64,000 nt of DNA from JAXDMK01 sp963790325 (GCA_963790325.1 CAWBNY010000003.1:124001-188000); one strand, 5' to 3'. Positions 47,116-56,556 are shown, counted from the stretch's first letter. The notes: generated by a model not told the origin, from the letters alone. Numbers and translations are program-made.

Positions 47116-48732
47116 ATGACCGGAGTGCGGTGGCGGCAGCAGTGGGTCGCAGCACTGGTCGCGATCGTGTCCGTGGTGGCGGCGGCGGCGTGCGCCACCG
47201 ACGGCAAGGGGGCCCGGAGCCCAGCCGGGACGGCCTCCCTCGAGACCGCCCTGGTCGTGGCCGCCGCCGCCGATTCCAGCCGGTCCGAGATGCCGGGGGC
47301 GAACGTCGCCACCGGCTTCGGAAACGTCAACGCGCCGGTGTTCGAGACCCTGGTGGCCCTGTCCCCGGACTTCACCGTCGAGCCGCTCCTCGCCACGTCG
47401 TGGGAGCTCGTCGAACCGAACACCTGGCGGTTCCACCTGCGACCGGGCGTCACCTTCCACGACGGCGCCGCCTTCGACGCGGCGGCGGTCGCTGACAACG
47501 TCTCCCGGCTGTGGGCCGAGTACCCGATCAAGCTCACCGGACTCGACGCCGGCTCGGCCACCGTCGTCGACCCCCTCACTGTCGACCTGACGCCGATCAG
47601 GCCCAACCGGCGTCTGGTGGAGCAGCTCGTCCACCCCGTGTACGCCGTCCACGCCCCCGGCACCTTCGCCGGGGCCGGCACCGCTCCCGGGAACACGCCG
47701 ACGGGCACCGGGCCGTTCAGGTTCGCCCGCTACCAGAAGGACGTCCAGCTCGAGGTGGTGCGCAACGACGGGTACTGGGGTCCCGCGGCCAGGTCCGAGA
47801 GGATCACCTTCCGGTTCGTGGAGGACGACACCGACCGGGTCCTGGCGCTGCGGGCCGGCGAGGTCGACGCCATCTACGACCTGCCCCGCGAGCTGGCGTC
47901 CACCGTCGCCGACACCCCGGACATGGTGGTCGTGAAGTCGGCACCCGGGGGCTACGACGCCCTGCTGCTCAACCTCCACGGCGCTCCCCCCCACGACATC
48001 CTCCGCGACCTGGCGGTGCGCCAGGCGGTCGCCCACGCCGTCGACCGGGCCGCCATCGTCGAACAGGTGTGGAAGGGCAACGCCGAGGTCATGAGCTCGA
48101 TCATCCCCGGGCCCGTCCTGGGCGCCCACTCGTCGTTGGTGCAGGGCTACCCCCACGACCCGGCGGCGGCGGCTCGCCTCCTCGACCAGGCGGGATGGGT
48201 GCTCGGGTCCGACGGCATCCGGACCAGGGACGGGCGCCGGCTCGAGCTCGCCCTCGTCGTGGCCGACGAGGAGCTCCAGCGTCCGGCGCCCGAGCTGGTG
48301 CAGGCGCAGTTGAAGGAGGTCGGCATCGCGGTCACCATCGACGTCCCCATCGACGCCGACGCCTACTTCGAGAAGCTCGAAGGGGGTGACGGTGACCTGT
48401 TCGCCGAGGTCGGCAGCCAGAACGACGGCGATCCCAGCTTCCTGGGGGCCCTGTTCACGGCCGAAGCGGGCGGGTTCGCCGACTACGCCCGCCTGTTCGG
48501 CGCGGGACCGGATTACGGCGAGCGCTTCGTCCGGGCCCGCGCCTCGCCCGACACCGAGGAGGTGCGGCTCCTCGCGGCCGAGGGGATGCACATCGCCGTG
48601 GACACGGTGGTGGCGGTCGTCCCCCTCGCCGGCATCAACCGCCTCTGGGCACTCCGCGCCAACGTCGAGGGGTTCGTTCCCCACCCCTCCGACGTCCACC
48701 AGCGATGGGACGACGTCTACGTCACGACGTAG
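47116..48732 (+). CDS. Peptide/nickel-type ABC substrate-binding lipoprotein
   Basis: A 538-residue family-5 extracellular solute-binding protein. The signal ends AAAAC (Cys26), so it is a lipoprotein tethered outside the membrane. NVNAPVFETLVALSPDFTVE and PLLATSWELVEPNTWRFHLR with PGVTFHDGAAFDAAAV are the family N-terminal signatures; NTPTGTGPFRFARYQKDVQL and VRQAVAHAVDRAAIVEQV are later ones. Likely ligands are oligopeptides, nickel complexes or similar. ATG 47116 follows GGGAGG. It is the first gene of an importer operon with two permeases. Confidence 0.87.
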   Translation: MTGVRWRQQWVAALVAIVSVVAAAACATDGKGARSPAGTASLETALVVAAAADSSRSEMPGANVATGFGNVNAPVFETLVALSPDFTVEPLLATSWELVEPNTWRFHLRPGVTFHDGAAFDAAAVADNVSRLWAEYPIKLTGLDAGSATVVDPLTVDLTPIRPNRRLVEQLVHPVYAVHAPGTFAGAGTAPGNTPTGTGPFRFARYQKDVQLEVVRNDGYWGPAARSERITFRFVEDDTDRVLALRAGEVDAIYDLPRELASTVADTPDMVVVKSAPGGYDALLLNLHGAPPHDILRDLAVRQAVAHAVDRAAIVEQVWKGNAEVMSSIIPGPVLGAHSSLVQGYPHDPAAAARLLDQAGWVLGSDGIRTRDGRRLELALVVADEELQRPAPELVQAQLKEVGIAVTIDVPIDADAYFEKLEGGDGDLFAEVGSQNDGDPSFLGALFTAEAGGFADYARLFGAGPDYGERFVRARASPDTEEVRLLAAEGMHIAVDTVVAVVPLAGINRLWALRANVEGFVPHPSDVHQRWDDVYVTT

Positions 48733-48762
48733 GCGGGCCCGTTCCGGCCGGGGCCTCGCCCG

Positions 48763-49725
48763 GTGAGGGCGTACATCCTCCGGCGGCTGGCGTCTCTCGT
48801 CCCGCTGCTCGTCGGCCTCAGCCTGTTCTCCTTCGCCCTCGGCCAGCTGGCGCCGGGCGACCCCGCCCGGTCCCTGCTCCGCCAGCAGGGCGGCCCGCCG
48901 CCCACCGAGGAGCAGGTTCGGGCCAAGCGGGTGGAGCTGGGGCTCGACCGACCGGTCGTCGTCCAGTTCGGGCGATGGTTGGGCGACGTCGCCACGGGGG
49001 ACATCGGACGCTCCCTCCGGTCGGGGGAGCCGGTCGCGGGGGCGTTCCGGCGAGCGCTGCCCGTCACGCTGCAACTGGCCCTCCTCGCCTTCTGCATCGT
49101 CGTGGTGGTGGGCGTCGGGCTGGGAGCGGTGGCGGCCGTACGCCGAGGAGGGCTGGCCGACCACACCATCCGCCTGCTGACGCTGGCGGGAGCATCGCTG
49201 CCGTCGTACTTCTTCGGGTACCTCCTGATCCTGCTGTTCTCGGTGCGGCTGGGCCTCCTACCGACGTCGGGCATCGCGACGCCCGCCTCCTACCTGCTCC
49301 CGGCCGTCACCCTGGCCCTCTACCCCACGTCGGTGATGGTCCGGCTGACCCGGGCGTCGATGCTCGACGTGGTGGGCGAGGACTTCGTCCGCCACGCCCG
49401 GGCGCGGGGGCTGTCACCGCGGCGCGTCGTCGTGCGCCACGCTCTGAGGGTCGCCCTGAACCCCGTCGTCACCTACGGCGGCCTGGTCCTCGGGGGCCTG
49501 CTGGGCGGGGCCGTGATCGTCGAGCGGGTGTTCGGGATGCCTGGCATCGGGCGGCTCGTGGTCGACGCCGTCAACGGGCGGGACTACCCCGTGGTCCAGG
49601 GTTTCGTGCTCCTGTTCGGGACGATCGTCCTCCTCCTCAACCTGGCCGTCGACGTGCTCTACGGCGCGCTCGACCCTCGAGTGCGGGTGGCCGCGCCGCC
49701 TGCCGGCGGCCCGGCGCCGTCCTGA
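48763..49725 (+). CDS. ABC permease, DppB type
   Basis: A 320-residue permease. MRAYILRRLASLVPLLVGLS and FSFALGQLAPGDPARSLL are the DppB-like N-terminus with the periplasmic GDPA loop. Six membrane helices follow; the ATPase-contact EAA loop is at ARARGLSPRRVVVRHALRVA. FGMPGIGRLVVDAVNGRDYP is conserved near the end. GTG 48763 is used. Stop and the next start are separated by one base. Confidence 0.88.
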   Translation: MRAYILRRLASLVPLLVGLSLFSFALGQLAPGDPARSLLRQQGGPPPTEEQVRAKRVELGLDRPVVVQFGRWLGDVATGDIGRSLRSGEPVAGAFRRALPVTLQLALLAFCIVVVVGVGLGAVAAVRRGGLADHTIRLLTLAGASLPSYFFGYLLILLFSVRLGLLPTSGIATPASYLLPAVTLALYPTSVMVRLTRASMLDVVGEDFVRHARARGLSPRRVVVRHALRVALNPVVTYGGLVLGGLLGGAVIVERVFGMPGIGRLVVDAVNGRDYPVVQGFVLLFGTIVLLLNLAVDVLYGALDPRVRVAAPPAGGPAPS

Positions 49726-49726
49726 C

Positions 49727-50659
49727 GTGCGGGCCCCCGCCCCCGCCCCCGCCTCCTCCACCGCCTCCGCCTCCGCCGGGCGGTCGTGGACCCGGCGGTT
49801 GGGCCGCGACCGCTCGGCGATGGCGGGCCTGACCATCGTGGCCGTCCTCGTCGGGATGGCGGCCGCCGCCCCCCTGGTCGCCACTCACGACCCCCTCGCC
49901 GTCGACACCGCCCGGAGCCTCCAGGGGCCGGGATGGGACCACTTGCTCGGCACCGACGACCTGGGTCGGGACGTCTTCTCCAGGCTCGTGTTCGGCTCCC
50001 GGCTGTCGTTGGGGACGGCAGTCCTGGCCGCCGTGGTGATGCTGACGATCGGTGTCTCGGTGGGGCTGCTGGCCGGGCTCAGGGCGGGATGGGTGGACGC
50101 CCTGTGCATGCGCGTGGTCGACGGCCTGCTCGCCTTCCCCAGCCTGGTGCTCGTGCTCGCCATCGCCGGCACCGTCCACCGCGGGCTGGTGACGATCGTG
50201 GTCGGGCTGGCGGCGGTGTCGTGGGCGCCGTACGCCCGACTGGTGCGGGGTCTCGTCGTGCAGCTCCGGGACCGACCCTTCGTCGAGGCGGCCCGGGCGC
50301 TGGGCGCATCGGGCCCCCGGGTCGGGTTCGTTCACGTCCTGCCCCACGTGCTCGGCCCGGTGGTCGTGTTGCTGACCGTGGAGATGGGCAGCCTGGTGGT
50401 GGCGGTGTCGGCGCTGTCGTTCCTGGGCGTCGGCGCCCAACCACCGGCGCCCGAATGGGGCGCCATGCTCGACGAGGGCCGGCGCTTCCTGCTCGCCGAC
50501 GCCCGGCTCATGGTCGCCCCCGGCGCCGCCGTCACCCTGGCCGCGCTCGGGTTCAACCTGCTGGGGGAGGGGATCCGGGACCTCGTCGACCCCAGGGGTC
50601 GGGTGGCCGCCGCTGGCGGTTCGCGGCGGCGCCGTCCCGGTCAGCTGGAGCGGACGTAG
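49727..50659 (+). CDS. ABC permease, DppC type
   Basis: A 310-residue permease, partner of the preceding one. DRSAMAGLTIVAVLVGMAAA is the first helix, HLLGTDDLGRDVFSRLVFGS the DppC-specific loop and VEAARALGASGPRVGFVHVL the EAA loop. The C-terminus ends in a basic tail. No ATP-binding subunits (DppD/DppF type) are encoded up- or downstream: the next gene is a convergent protease. They must be supplied from elsewhere in the genome. The 3' end overlaps the protease gene by 19 bases. Confidence 0.88.
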   Translation: MRAPAPAPASSTASASAGRSWTRRLGRDRSAMAGLTIVAVLVGMAAAAPLVATHDPLAVDTARSLQGPGWDHLLGTDDLGRDVFSRLVFGSRLSLGTAVLAAVVMLTIGVSVGLLAGLRAGWVDALCMRVVDGLLAFPSLVLVLAIAGTVHRGLVTIVVGLAAVSWAPYARLVRGLVVQLRDRPFVEAARALGASGPRVGFVHVLPHVLGPVVVLLTVEMGSLVVAVSALSFLGVGAQPPAPEWGAMLDEGRRFLLADARLMVAPGAAVTLAALGFNLLGEGIRDLVDPRGRVAAAGGSRRRRPGQLERT

Positions 50660-52095
50660 GAGCGGGGCCGGACCACCGTGCCCAACCCCGGCACCCTCGG
50701 CAGGCGGGGATCGTGGATCAGCGCGTCGGCTGCCGCCCGGACGGTCTTCGGCCGGAGGAACCACAGGAGCTGACGCCAGCCCCCGGGGCTCTTGCGAGCG
50801 GCGATGGCCGCCGCCACCATCGGTGTGGAGAACGACGTGCCGCTCCAGGTGGCGAAGCCGTCGAACCGGGGGTTGGGCCATTCGACGAACGTGCTGTGGA
50901 CGTCGACGCCGGGCGCCGAGACATCCACCCAGTCCCCGTAGCAGCTGAAATCGGCCCGCGCGTCCGAGCCGGTCTTGACCGCGCCGACGCCGATGACGGT
51001 GTTGAGGGCCGCCGGGAACTGCTGCACGTCGATGCCGTCATTGCCCGCGGCGGCGACGATCACCAGATCGGGGTGGGTCACCCGCAGCTTCTCGATGGCG
51101 GCGATGGTGGCGCTGTGGCGGATGCTGCCGTGGGTCTGGAAGACGAGGGAGAGGCTGATGATGTCGACGCCCGAGTCGGCGATCTCGAGGAGGGCGACGG
51201 CGAGGGCGTCGTCGGCGATGTACTCGTCGTAGCCTCCCGCCATGGCGGAGATCGCCCGGACGACCACCTCCGCGCCGGGAGCGTGGCTGTGGATGACCCC
51301 GGTGATGAACGTCCCGTGCCCGTCGCTGCGGGTGAGGTTGCGCTCGGGGTGGTCCGGGTCGAGCAGGACGGTGTCGGCGTCGGGCGGCAGGTCGTCGGGC
51401 TGGTACCCGAGCCTGTCGACGTCGACCGCATCGACCTGGCCGTTGAACCAGTCCAGCCGGCCCGGCCACATCCCGGTGTCCAGCACCGCGATGGTGACAC
51501 CGTGGCCCGGCAGGGGGAGGAGGCGCCGACGGGGCGGACGGAGCGGTGGCGCCCACCGGGCCGCACCGACACCGACGTGGCCCACCTTGTGGTACGTCAG
51601 GGTGGCGACGGTGTTGGGGAAGGCCCGGGGGGAGCAGTGCTCCATCTCGTTCGTCACCCGGTTGGGCAGGTCGCGCGGGGCCCGCAGGGCGGTCACCGTC
51701 TCGGGCACGCCGGGGCCCGAGTCGAGCGTCGCCAGGCGGATCAGGCCCAGCGAGGCGAGGACCTCGTCTCGGCGCTGCCGCTCGGGGTCGCACGTCGGGC
51801 GGGGCGGGGTGCCCTGGCCGCCCGCTCCGGGGGCCTCGTCGTGGTCGCCTGCCCGGAGGACCTCGCCCGGCTCCGTTCGGCGGACGCAGCCGTGGAGCCC
51901 GGCGTCGTGCTCGCGGACGAGGCGCTCGTAGTCCTCGGTCATCATCAGGACCTCGCGCTCCTGATAGAGGTAGTGCAGGCCGGCGGGGGCGTCGTGCGGA
52001 GTGGCCGAGATCCCCTTCGGGAGGAAGCCGATATCGGTCTGGTGCATCCGGCTGGACGGACCCACCCCGTCGCCGCCGTGGTGGTCTGTGCTCAT
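50641..52095 (-). CDS. Cytosolic subtilisin-like (S8) serine protease
   Basis: A 484-residue subtilase without a signal peptide or membrane helix, so probably cytosolic. Residues 1-190 are an N-terminal region with LPKGISATPHDAPAGLHYLY and ETVTALRAPRDLPNRVTNEM, which could be a pro- or sensor domain. The catalytic domain follows with Asp206 (IAVLDTGMW), His260 (RSDGHGTFITG), oxyanion Asn352 (VAAAGNDG) and Ser421 (TWSGTSFSTPM). All four are present. It is divergent from a TPR-CHAT gene, 118 bases between starts, which suggests joint function. Ordinary secreted subtilases have a signal peptide and propeptide; this one does not. Confidence 0.87.
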   Translation of the reverse strand: MSTDHHGGDGVGPSSRMHQTDIGFLPKGISATPHDAPAGLHYLYQEREVLMMTEDYERLVREHDAGLHGCVRRTEPGEVLRAGDHDEAPGAGGQGTPPRPTCDPERQRRDEVLASLGLIRLATLDSGPGVPETVTALRAPRDLPNRVTNEMEHCSPRAFPNTVATLTYHKVGHVGVGAARWAPPLRPPRRRLLPLPGHGVTIAVLDTGMWPGRLDWFNGQVDAVDVDRLGYQPDDLPPDADTVLLDPDHPERNLTRSDGHGTFITGVIHSHAPGAEVVVRAISAMAGGYDEYIADDALAVALLEIADSGVDIISLSLVFQTHGSIRHSATIAAIEKLRVTHPDLVIVAAAGNDGIDVQQFPAALNTVIGVGAVKTGSDARADFSCYGDWVDVSAPGVDVHSTFVEWPNPRFDGFATWSGTSFSTPMVAAAIAARKSPGGWRQLLWFLRPKTVRAAADALIHDPRLPRVPGLGTVVRPRSYVRSS

Positions 52096-52213
52096 CGCTG
52101 GTCCCCCTGGTCGTCCCGTCGTCTGCTTCCTAGAGCCGGCTCAGGCCGCCGTGATACATGCATCGCCGCCGAGGTCAATGGGGAGCTCGGCTCATCTCGT
52201 TAGCATCGGCACG

Positions 52214-54868
52214 ATGGCGGCGGGAGGGACCGGATCACTCCTCCGCGACGCCGAGGAGGCCCTCGGCCTGGTCTACCGCGATCCCTCCCGGGCGACCGAG
52301 CTGGCGACCCAGGTGTTGGCCCGGGCGACGGTGCCCGGCGACGCCCGGGCCAAGTCGATGGCGGAACGGGTTCTCGGCGGACTGGCCCGGGTCCAGGGCC
52401 ATGACCTGCGCGCCTCCGTCGTCCACCTGCGCCGGGCCATCCGCCTGGCCGAGGACGCCGGCCTGCCGGTGGACGCGGCCGAGGCGCGGGCGAGCCTGGT
52501 GTTGAGCCTGGCCCACCAGGGGGACCCGAACGGCGCCCTGCGGGAGGCCGACCTCGCCGGCGCCGTCCTGCGCGGGGTCAAGGCGGCCCGCCTCGAGACG
52601 CAACGGGCCCACGTGCACCTCGACGTGGGGAACCTGGACGCCGCCCTCGACTGCTACCAGCGGGCCCTTCCTGTCCTCCGGCGGGGGCGGGATCGGTTGG
52701 GTGAGGCCCACGCGTGCGTCGGCCGGGGCCTGGTGCGCTTCATGCGGGGGGCCGTGGTTGCCGCCGAGGCCGACATGCGCCGGGCCGAGCAGCTCTACGT
52801 CGCCCTCGGCGAGCCCAGGATGACGGCCAGCGCCCTCCAGCACGTGGCCCTGGTGGTCGCCCTCGGCGGCGACGTCCCGGAGGCGCTGCGGTGCTTCGAC
52901 CGGGCCGACGAGCTCCTCGGCCCGGTCGCCACCACCGACGGCATGGCCCTGATCGACCGCAGCGAGATCGAGCTGACGGCCCGGCTGGTGGGCGAGGCGC
53001 GCCGGGCGGCGCAGGTGGCGGTCGACACCCTCGCCGAACAGGGTGAGAAGGCGTACTGGGCGATCGCGCTGCTGCGGTTGGCCGAGGCCGCCCTGGTGGA
53101 GGGCGACACCGCCACGGCTCGGCGGTCGGCCGAAGACGCGCGCCGGGCCTTCACCGCTCAGCGCCGGCCGGCGTGGGCGGCTCTTGCCCGCCACGTCGGC
53201 ATCCGGGCCGCCCGCCTGGCCGGCGACTGCTCGTCGAGCCTGCTGGCGGAGGCCAGGGCGGCGGCCCGTCACCTGGCCGCAGCCGGGTTCGCCGGCCCGT
53301 CGCAGGACGCCCGGCTCCTCGCCGCCACCGTCGCCCTCGACCTCGGACGGCGCGGTGTCGCCCGGCGGGAGCTCGCCCTCGCCGCCCAGGCCCGCCGCCG
53401 GGGGCCGGTGGCGTTGCGGGTGCGGGCCTGGCACGCGACCGCGCTGCTGCGTCTGGCCGAGGGCGACCGGCGCGGCGCCGGATCGGCGCTGCGGGCCGGC
53501 GTGCGGCTGATCGACCGCTACCGCGCCGCCCTGGGGGCCACCGAGCTGCGGAGCTACGCCTCCGCCCATGCCGCCGAGCTGATGCGGCTGGGCCTGGGGA
53601 TGGCCATGACCGACGGGAACGCGCCGCAGGTGCTCGAGTGGGGCGAGCGGTGGCGGGGGGGCTCGCTGCGACTGACCCCCGTTCGCCCCCCCGACGACGC
53701 CCGCCTGGCGGCCGCCCTCAGCGAGCTCCGGGCCGTCGTCGGCGAGCTCGACGCGGCCGCCCTGGCGGGGAGGACCACGTCCGGCCTCCACGCCCGCCAG
53801 GCGGCGCTGGAGGAGGCCGTCCGGAGCCATGCCCGGCACGCCTCCGGTGTGCTCGCCGCGCTCGTGGAACCGCCCCCCCGGGCGGAAGAGCTGACCCGGG
53901 CGGTGGGAGACCGGGCGCTGGTGGAGATCGTCGATCACGACGGTCTCCTCCACGCGGTGGTCGTGGTCGCCGGGCGGGTTCGGCTCCACCGGCTCGGGTC
54001 GTCCACCGAGGTCTCGACGGAGCTCGAGCACCTTCGCTTCGCCCTGCGCCGGTTGGCCCGAGGCGACGCCTCTCCCGCATCGGCCGCGGCTGCCGTCGCA
54101 GCCGTCACCTATGGCGCCGCGCAGCTCGACACCATGCTCCTGCGCCCGGTGGCGGACGACATCGCCGATCGGGCGGTCGTGGTGGTGCCGACCGGGATCC
54201 TGCACGCACTGCCCTGGTCGATCCTGCCCTCGTGCGCCACCCGCTCGGTCACCGTCTCCCCGTCGGCAGCGCTCTGGCTCCGGTCGGCGGCCGCCCGAGA
54301 GAGCGCAGGCCAGGGCGGCGTCGTCCTGGTGGCGGGCCCGGGTCTGACCCACGCGTCGACCGAGGTGGCGGCCCTGGCCCGGCGGTACCCGGCCGCCGTC
54401 CGGCTGACCGGGGCGCGGGCGACCTGCGCCGCGGTGTGCGCCGCCCTGGACGGGGCCGATCTGGCCCACATCGCCTGCCACGGGCGGTTCCGCGCCGACA
54501 ACCCGCTGTTCTCGTCCCTGCAGCTGGCCGACGGTCCCCTCACCGTGTACGACCTCGAGCGGCTGGGCCAGGCACCGCGGGTTCTCGTCCTGTCGGCCTG
54601 CGATTCCGGAATGTCGGACGTGCAACCAGGGGACGAGCTCATGGGGTTGGCGACGGCGGTGTTCTCGTTGGGGACGCGCACGCTCGTCGCCAGCCTCTAC
54701 CCGGTGCCCGACGGGCCGACGCGGGCGCTCATGCTCGCCCTCCACACCGGACTCCGGGCCGGTCTCCCGCCGGCGGTCGCCCTGGCCCGGGCCCAGGGCC
54801 GGGTGGCGGCGACCGGGGCCACGGGACTGGCGGCTGCGGCCGGGTTCGTCTGCCTGGGTGCCGGATGA
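52214..54868 (+). CDS. TPR-CHAT caspase-like protease
   Basis: An 884-residue protein. Residues about 10-500 form repeated helix pairs of the TPR type, for example AERVLGGLARVQGHDLRASV, NLDAALDCYQRALPVLRRGR and ALQHVALVVALGGDVPEALR. Residues about 580-884 are a CHAT domain, a caspase-like cysteine protease: VVVPTGILHALPWSILPSCA, then the catalytic His756 in LAHIACHGRFRADNPLFSSL and Cys796 in VLVLSACDSGMSD, with LGTRTLVASLYPVPDGPTRA after it. CHAT proteases often need activation by a partner. The ATG at 52214 stands after AGCATCGGCACG, with no strong ribosome site. Its divergent neighbour is a cytosolic subtilase. Confidence 0.87.
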   Translation: MAAGGTGSLLRDAEEALGLVYRDPSRATELATQVLARATVPGDARAKSMAERVLGGLARVQGHDLRASVVHLRRAIRLAEDAGLPVDAAEARASLVLSLAHQGDPNGALREADLAGAVLRGVKAARLETQRAHVHLDVGNLDAALDCYQRALPVLRRGRDRLGEAHACVGRGLVRFMRGAVVAAEADMRRAEQLYVALGEPRMTASALQHVALVVALGGDVPEALRCFDRADELLGPVATTDGMALIDRSEIELTARLVGEARRAAQVAVDTLAEQGEKAYWAIALLRLAEAALVEGDTATARRSAEDARRAFTAQRRPAWAALARHVGIRAARLAGDCSSSLLAEARAAARHLAAAGFAGPSQDARLLAATVALDLGRRGVARRELALAAQARRRGPVALRVRAWHATALLRLAEGDRRGAGSALRAGVRLIDRYRAALGATELRSYASAHAAELMRLGLGMAMTDGNAPQVLEWGERWRGGSLRLTPVRPPDDARLAAALSELRAVVGELDAAALAGRTTSGLHARQAALEEAVRSHARHASGVLAALVEPPPRAEELTRAVGDRALVEIVDHDGLLHAVVVVAGRVRLHRLGSSTEVSTELEHLRFALRRLARGDASPASAAAAVAAVTYGAAQLDTMLLRPVADDIADRAVVVVPTGILHALPWSILPSCATRSVTVSPSAALWLRSAAARESAGQGGVVLVAGPGLTHASTEVAALARRYPAAVRLTGARATCAAVCAALDGADLAHIACHGRFRADNPLFSSLQLADGPLTVYDLERLGQAPRVLVLSACDSGMSDVQPGDELMGLATAVFSLGTRTLVASLYPVPDGPTRALMLALHTGLRAGLPPAVALARAQGRVAATGATGLAAAAGFVCLGAG

Positions 54869-54988
54869 TCCCGCCCGGGCAGGTATCCGGGCGACGGCCG
54901 GGGGCGGCCGCAGGCGACGGCCGCGACGTCACCCCCGGAGCCGGCCGTGCTCGTGTGCGACTCGGCGCCGGTCCCGGCGAGCGGGCCC

Positions 54989-55675
54989 TCACCCCAGGGG
55001 CTTGGCGTCGACGACCTCGATGACGAACCAGAGCGTCTCCTGGGGGCCGAAGGTGCCGTTGGGGCTGCCGACGTCGCCGTAGGCGAGGTCGGGGGGGATG
55101 CCCAGGAGGCGGGAACCGCCGACGTTCATGCCGGGGATGCCCTGCTGCCAGCCGGGGATGACCTGCCCCAGGGCGAACGTCACCGGGGCCGGCGGCGAGG
55201 TCTTGTACGACGCGTCGAAGATGACCCCGGTCGAGCACGCGACGCCGATGTAGTTGACGGTGACCGTGGCCCCGGCGGTGACCGGTGCGCCGGTTCCGAC
55301 GACCAGGTCCTTGCTCACCAGTGCCGTCGGCGGGGGACCGACTTCGACGTCGACCTCGGGGGCGCCCTCGGGAAGCGGTTGGGATCGGGCCACGCACGGC
55401 TTGCCGGCGGCGGACTCGGGCGTGCCGGGCAGCGTCGACGGCACCCCCGTCGTCGCCGTCGAACCGGCGGCCGACGTGGTCGTGGTGGCGGCCGCGTCCA
55501 CCGTCTGGTCGTCGTCGCCCCGGTTGACGATCAGGACGATGGCGGCCAGCACCGCGAACACGGCCCCGCCGATGATCGCCTGCCGTTGCCGGGCCGCCCG
55601 CTTGCGGGCCGCCCGCTCCGCCTCCAGCTTCGCCTGCCGGGCCGCCCGTTGCCGATCTCGTTTCGCGTCTGCCAT
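54989..55675 (-). CDS. Membrane-anchored FKBP-type prolyl isomerase
   Basis: A 228-residue protein. A basic Ala/Arg-rich cytosolic start (KRDRQRAARQAKLEAERAAR) is followed by one membrane helix (AIIGGAVFAVLAAIVLIV), a Thr/Ala-rich linker, and an extracellular FKBP domain (residues about 125-228): KDLVVGTGAPVTAGATVTVN, YIGVACSTGVIFDASY, ALGQVIPGWQQGIPGMNVGG and IPPDLAYGDVGSPNGTFGPQ. The active-site aromatic and Asp positions are present. It would isomerise prolines in exported proteins. ATG 55675 follows CCCCC; the ribosome site is weak. Confidence 0.87.
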   Translation of the reverse strand: MADAKRDRQRAARQAKLEAERAARKRAARQRQAIIGGAVFAVLAAIVLIVNRGDDDQTVDAAATTTTSAAGSTATTGVPSTLPGTPESAAGKPCVARSQPLPEGAPEVDVEVGPPPTALVSKDLVVGTGAPVTAGATVTVNYIGVACSTGVIFDASYKTSPPAPVTFALGQVIPGWQQGIPGMNVGGSRLLGIPPDLAYGDVGSPNGTFGPQETLWFVIEVVDAKPLG

Positions 55676-55779
55676 GGGGGCCAGAGGATAGAAGACGGCG
55701 CCGACGGCCGTCAGGTGCACGGAAGTTCCGGCCGACCTGCCGTTGCTTCGGGGCCGACGGTCGGTACTCTCGTTCGCCC

Positions 55780-56556
55780 ATCAACCCTCTCGTCGCCCTT
55801 CTGGCCGCCGCCCTCCTCGCCCTCGCCTTGGGAGCGACCAGCGCGCCCGGCACCCCACCCCCTTCCGAGCCCGCGCCGCCGCGGCCGGTCATCCCCTCGG
55901 GCGCCGTCGGCCACGACATCTCCTGGCCCCAGTGCAACCTCCCCGTCCCCGATCCGGCCGGCTTCGGGATCGTGGGGGTGACGGGGGGCCGGCCCTACTC
56001 CCGCAACCCGTGCCTGGCCGCTCAGTTCGCCTGGGCCGAGGCCTCGCCCGGCGGTGCCGCCTTCTACATGAACACGTCGAACCCGGGCGTCGACTCCCTC
56101 TCCGTCGACTGGTACGCCCAGACCGGCCCCGACGCCGCCTGCCGGCCCGGCAACGACGGCGCCTGCGCCTACGACTTCGGATACCACGCCGCCGCCGACG
56201 CCTTCGCCTATGCCCAGTCCTCCACCGGCTTCTCCGCCGGTCGGGTGTGGTGGCTCGACGTGGAGACCGACAACTCCTGGTCCGACACCGACATCGTCGC
56301 CAATCGGGCGTCCCTCCAGGGCAGCCTCGACTTCCTCCGGGGCCAGCCGGGCGTGTTGGTCGGCGTCTACTCGACCCCCCGCATGTGGGCGTGGATCATG
56401 GGCGACCACGTCCTGCCGACGGTTCCCAACTGGACCGCCGGCGCCACCACCGAGGCCGAGGCCATCGCCCACTGCGCCCCCGAGCTCTCCGCCACCGGGG
56501 GACCGGTGGTGCTCAGCCAGTGGGTCGAGGACTTCGACCACGACTACGTCTGTTGA
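55780..56556 (+). CDS. Secreted GH25-like (lysozyme-fold) protein, start unclear
   Basis: A GH25-like TIM-barrel protein: GHDISWPQCNLPVPDPAGFG, VTGGRPYSRNPCLAAQFAWA, AAFYMNTSNPGVDSLSVDWY and VWWLDVETDNSWSDTDIVAN (Asp/Glu active-site region), then PGVLVGVYSTPRMWAWIM. Secretion is indicated by a hydrophobic leader LVALLAAALLALALGATSAP from about 55783. No ATG, GTG or TTG precedes this leader in frame; the first codon available there is ATC at 55780, and the only usual start, TTG 55828, would remove the signal. A non-canonical start or a sequence error is likely. A muralytic or peptidoglycan-binding role is presumed. Confidence 0.72.
   Translation: MNPLVALLAAALLALALGATSAPGTPPPSEPAPPRPVIPSGAVGHDISWPQCNLPVPDPAGFGIVGVTGGRPYSRNPCLAAQFAWAEASPGGAAFYMNTSNPGVDSLSVDWYAQTGPDAACRPGNDGACAYDFGYHAAADAFAYAQSSTGFSAGRVWWLDVETDNSWSDTDIVANRASLQGSLDFLRGQPGVLVGVYSTPRMWAWIMGDHVLPTVPNWTAGATTEAEAIAHCAPELSATGGPVVLSQWVEDFDHDYVC

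Noticed and set aside
46966..49164. Long minus-strand frame opposite the ABC binding-protein gene
   Set aside because: It extends the DUF998-like frame upstream through the complement of the transporter genes; ATG 46965 gives the membrane protein its normal start and the extension has no domain.
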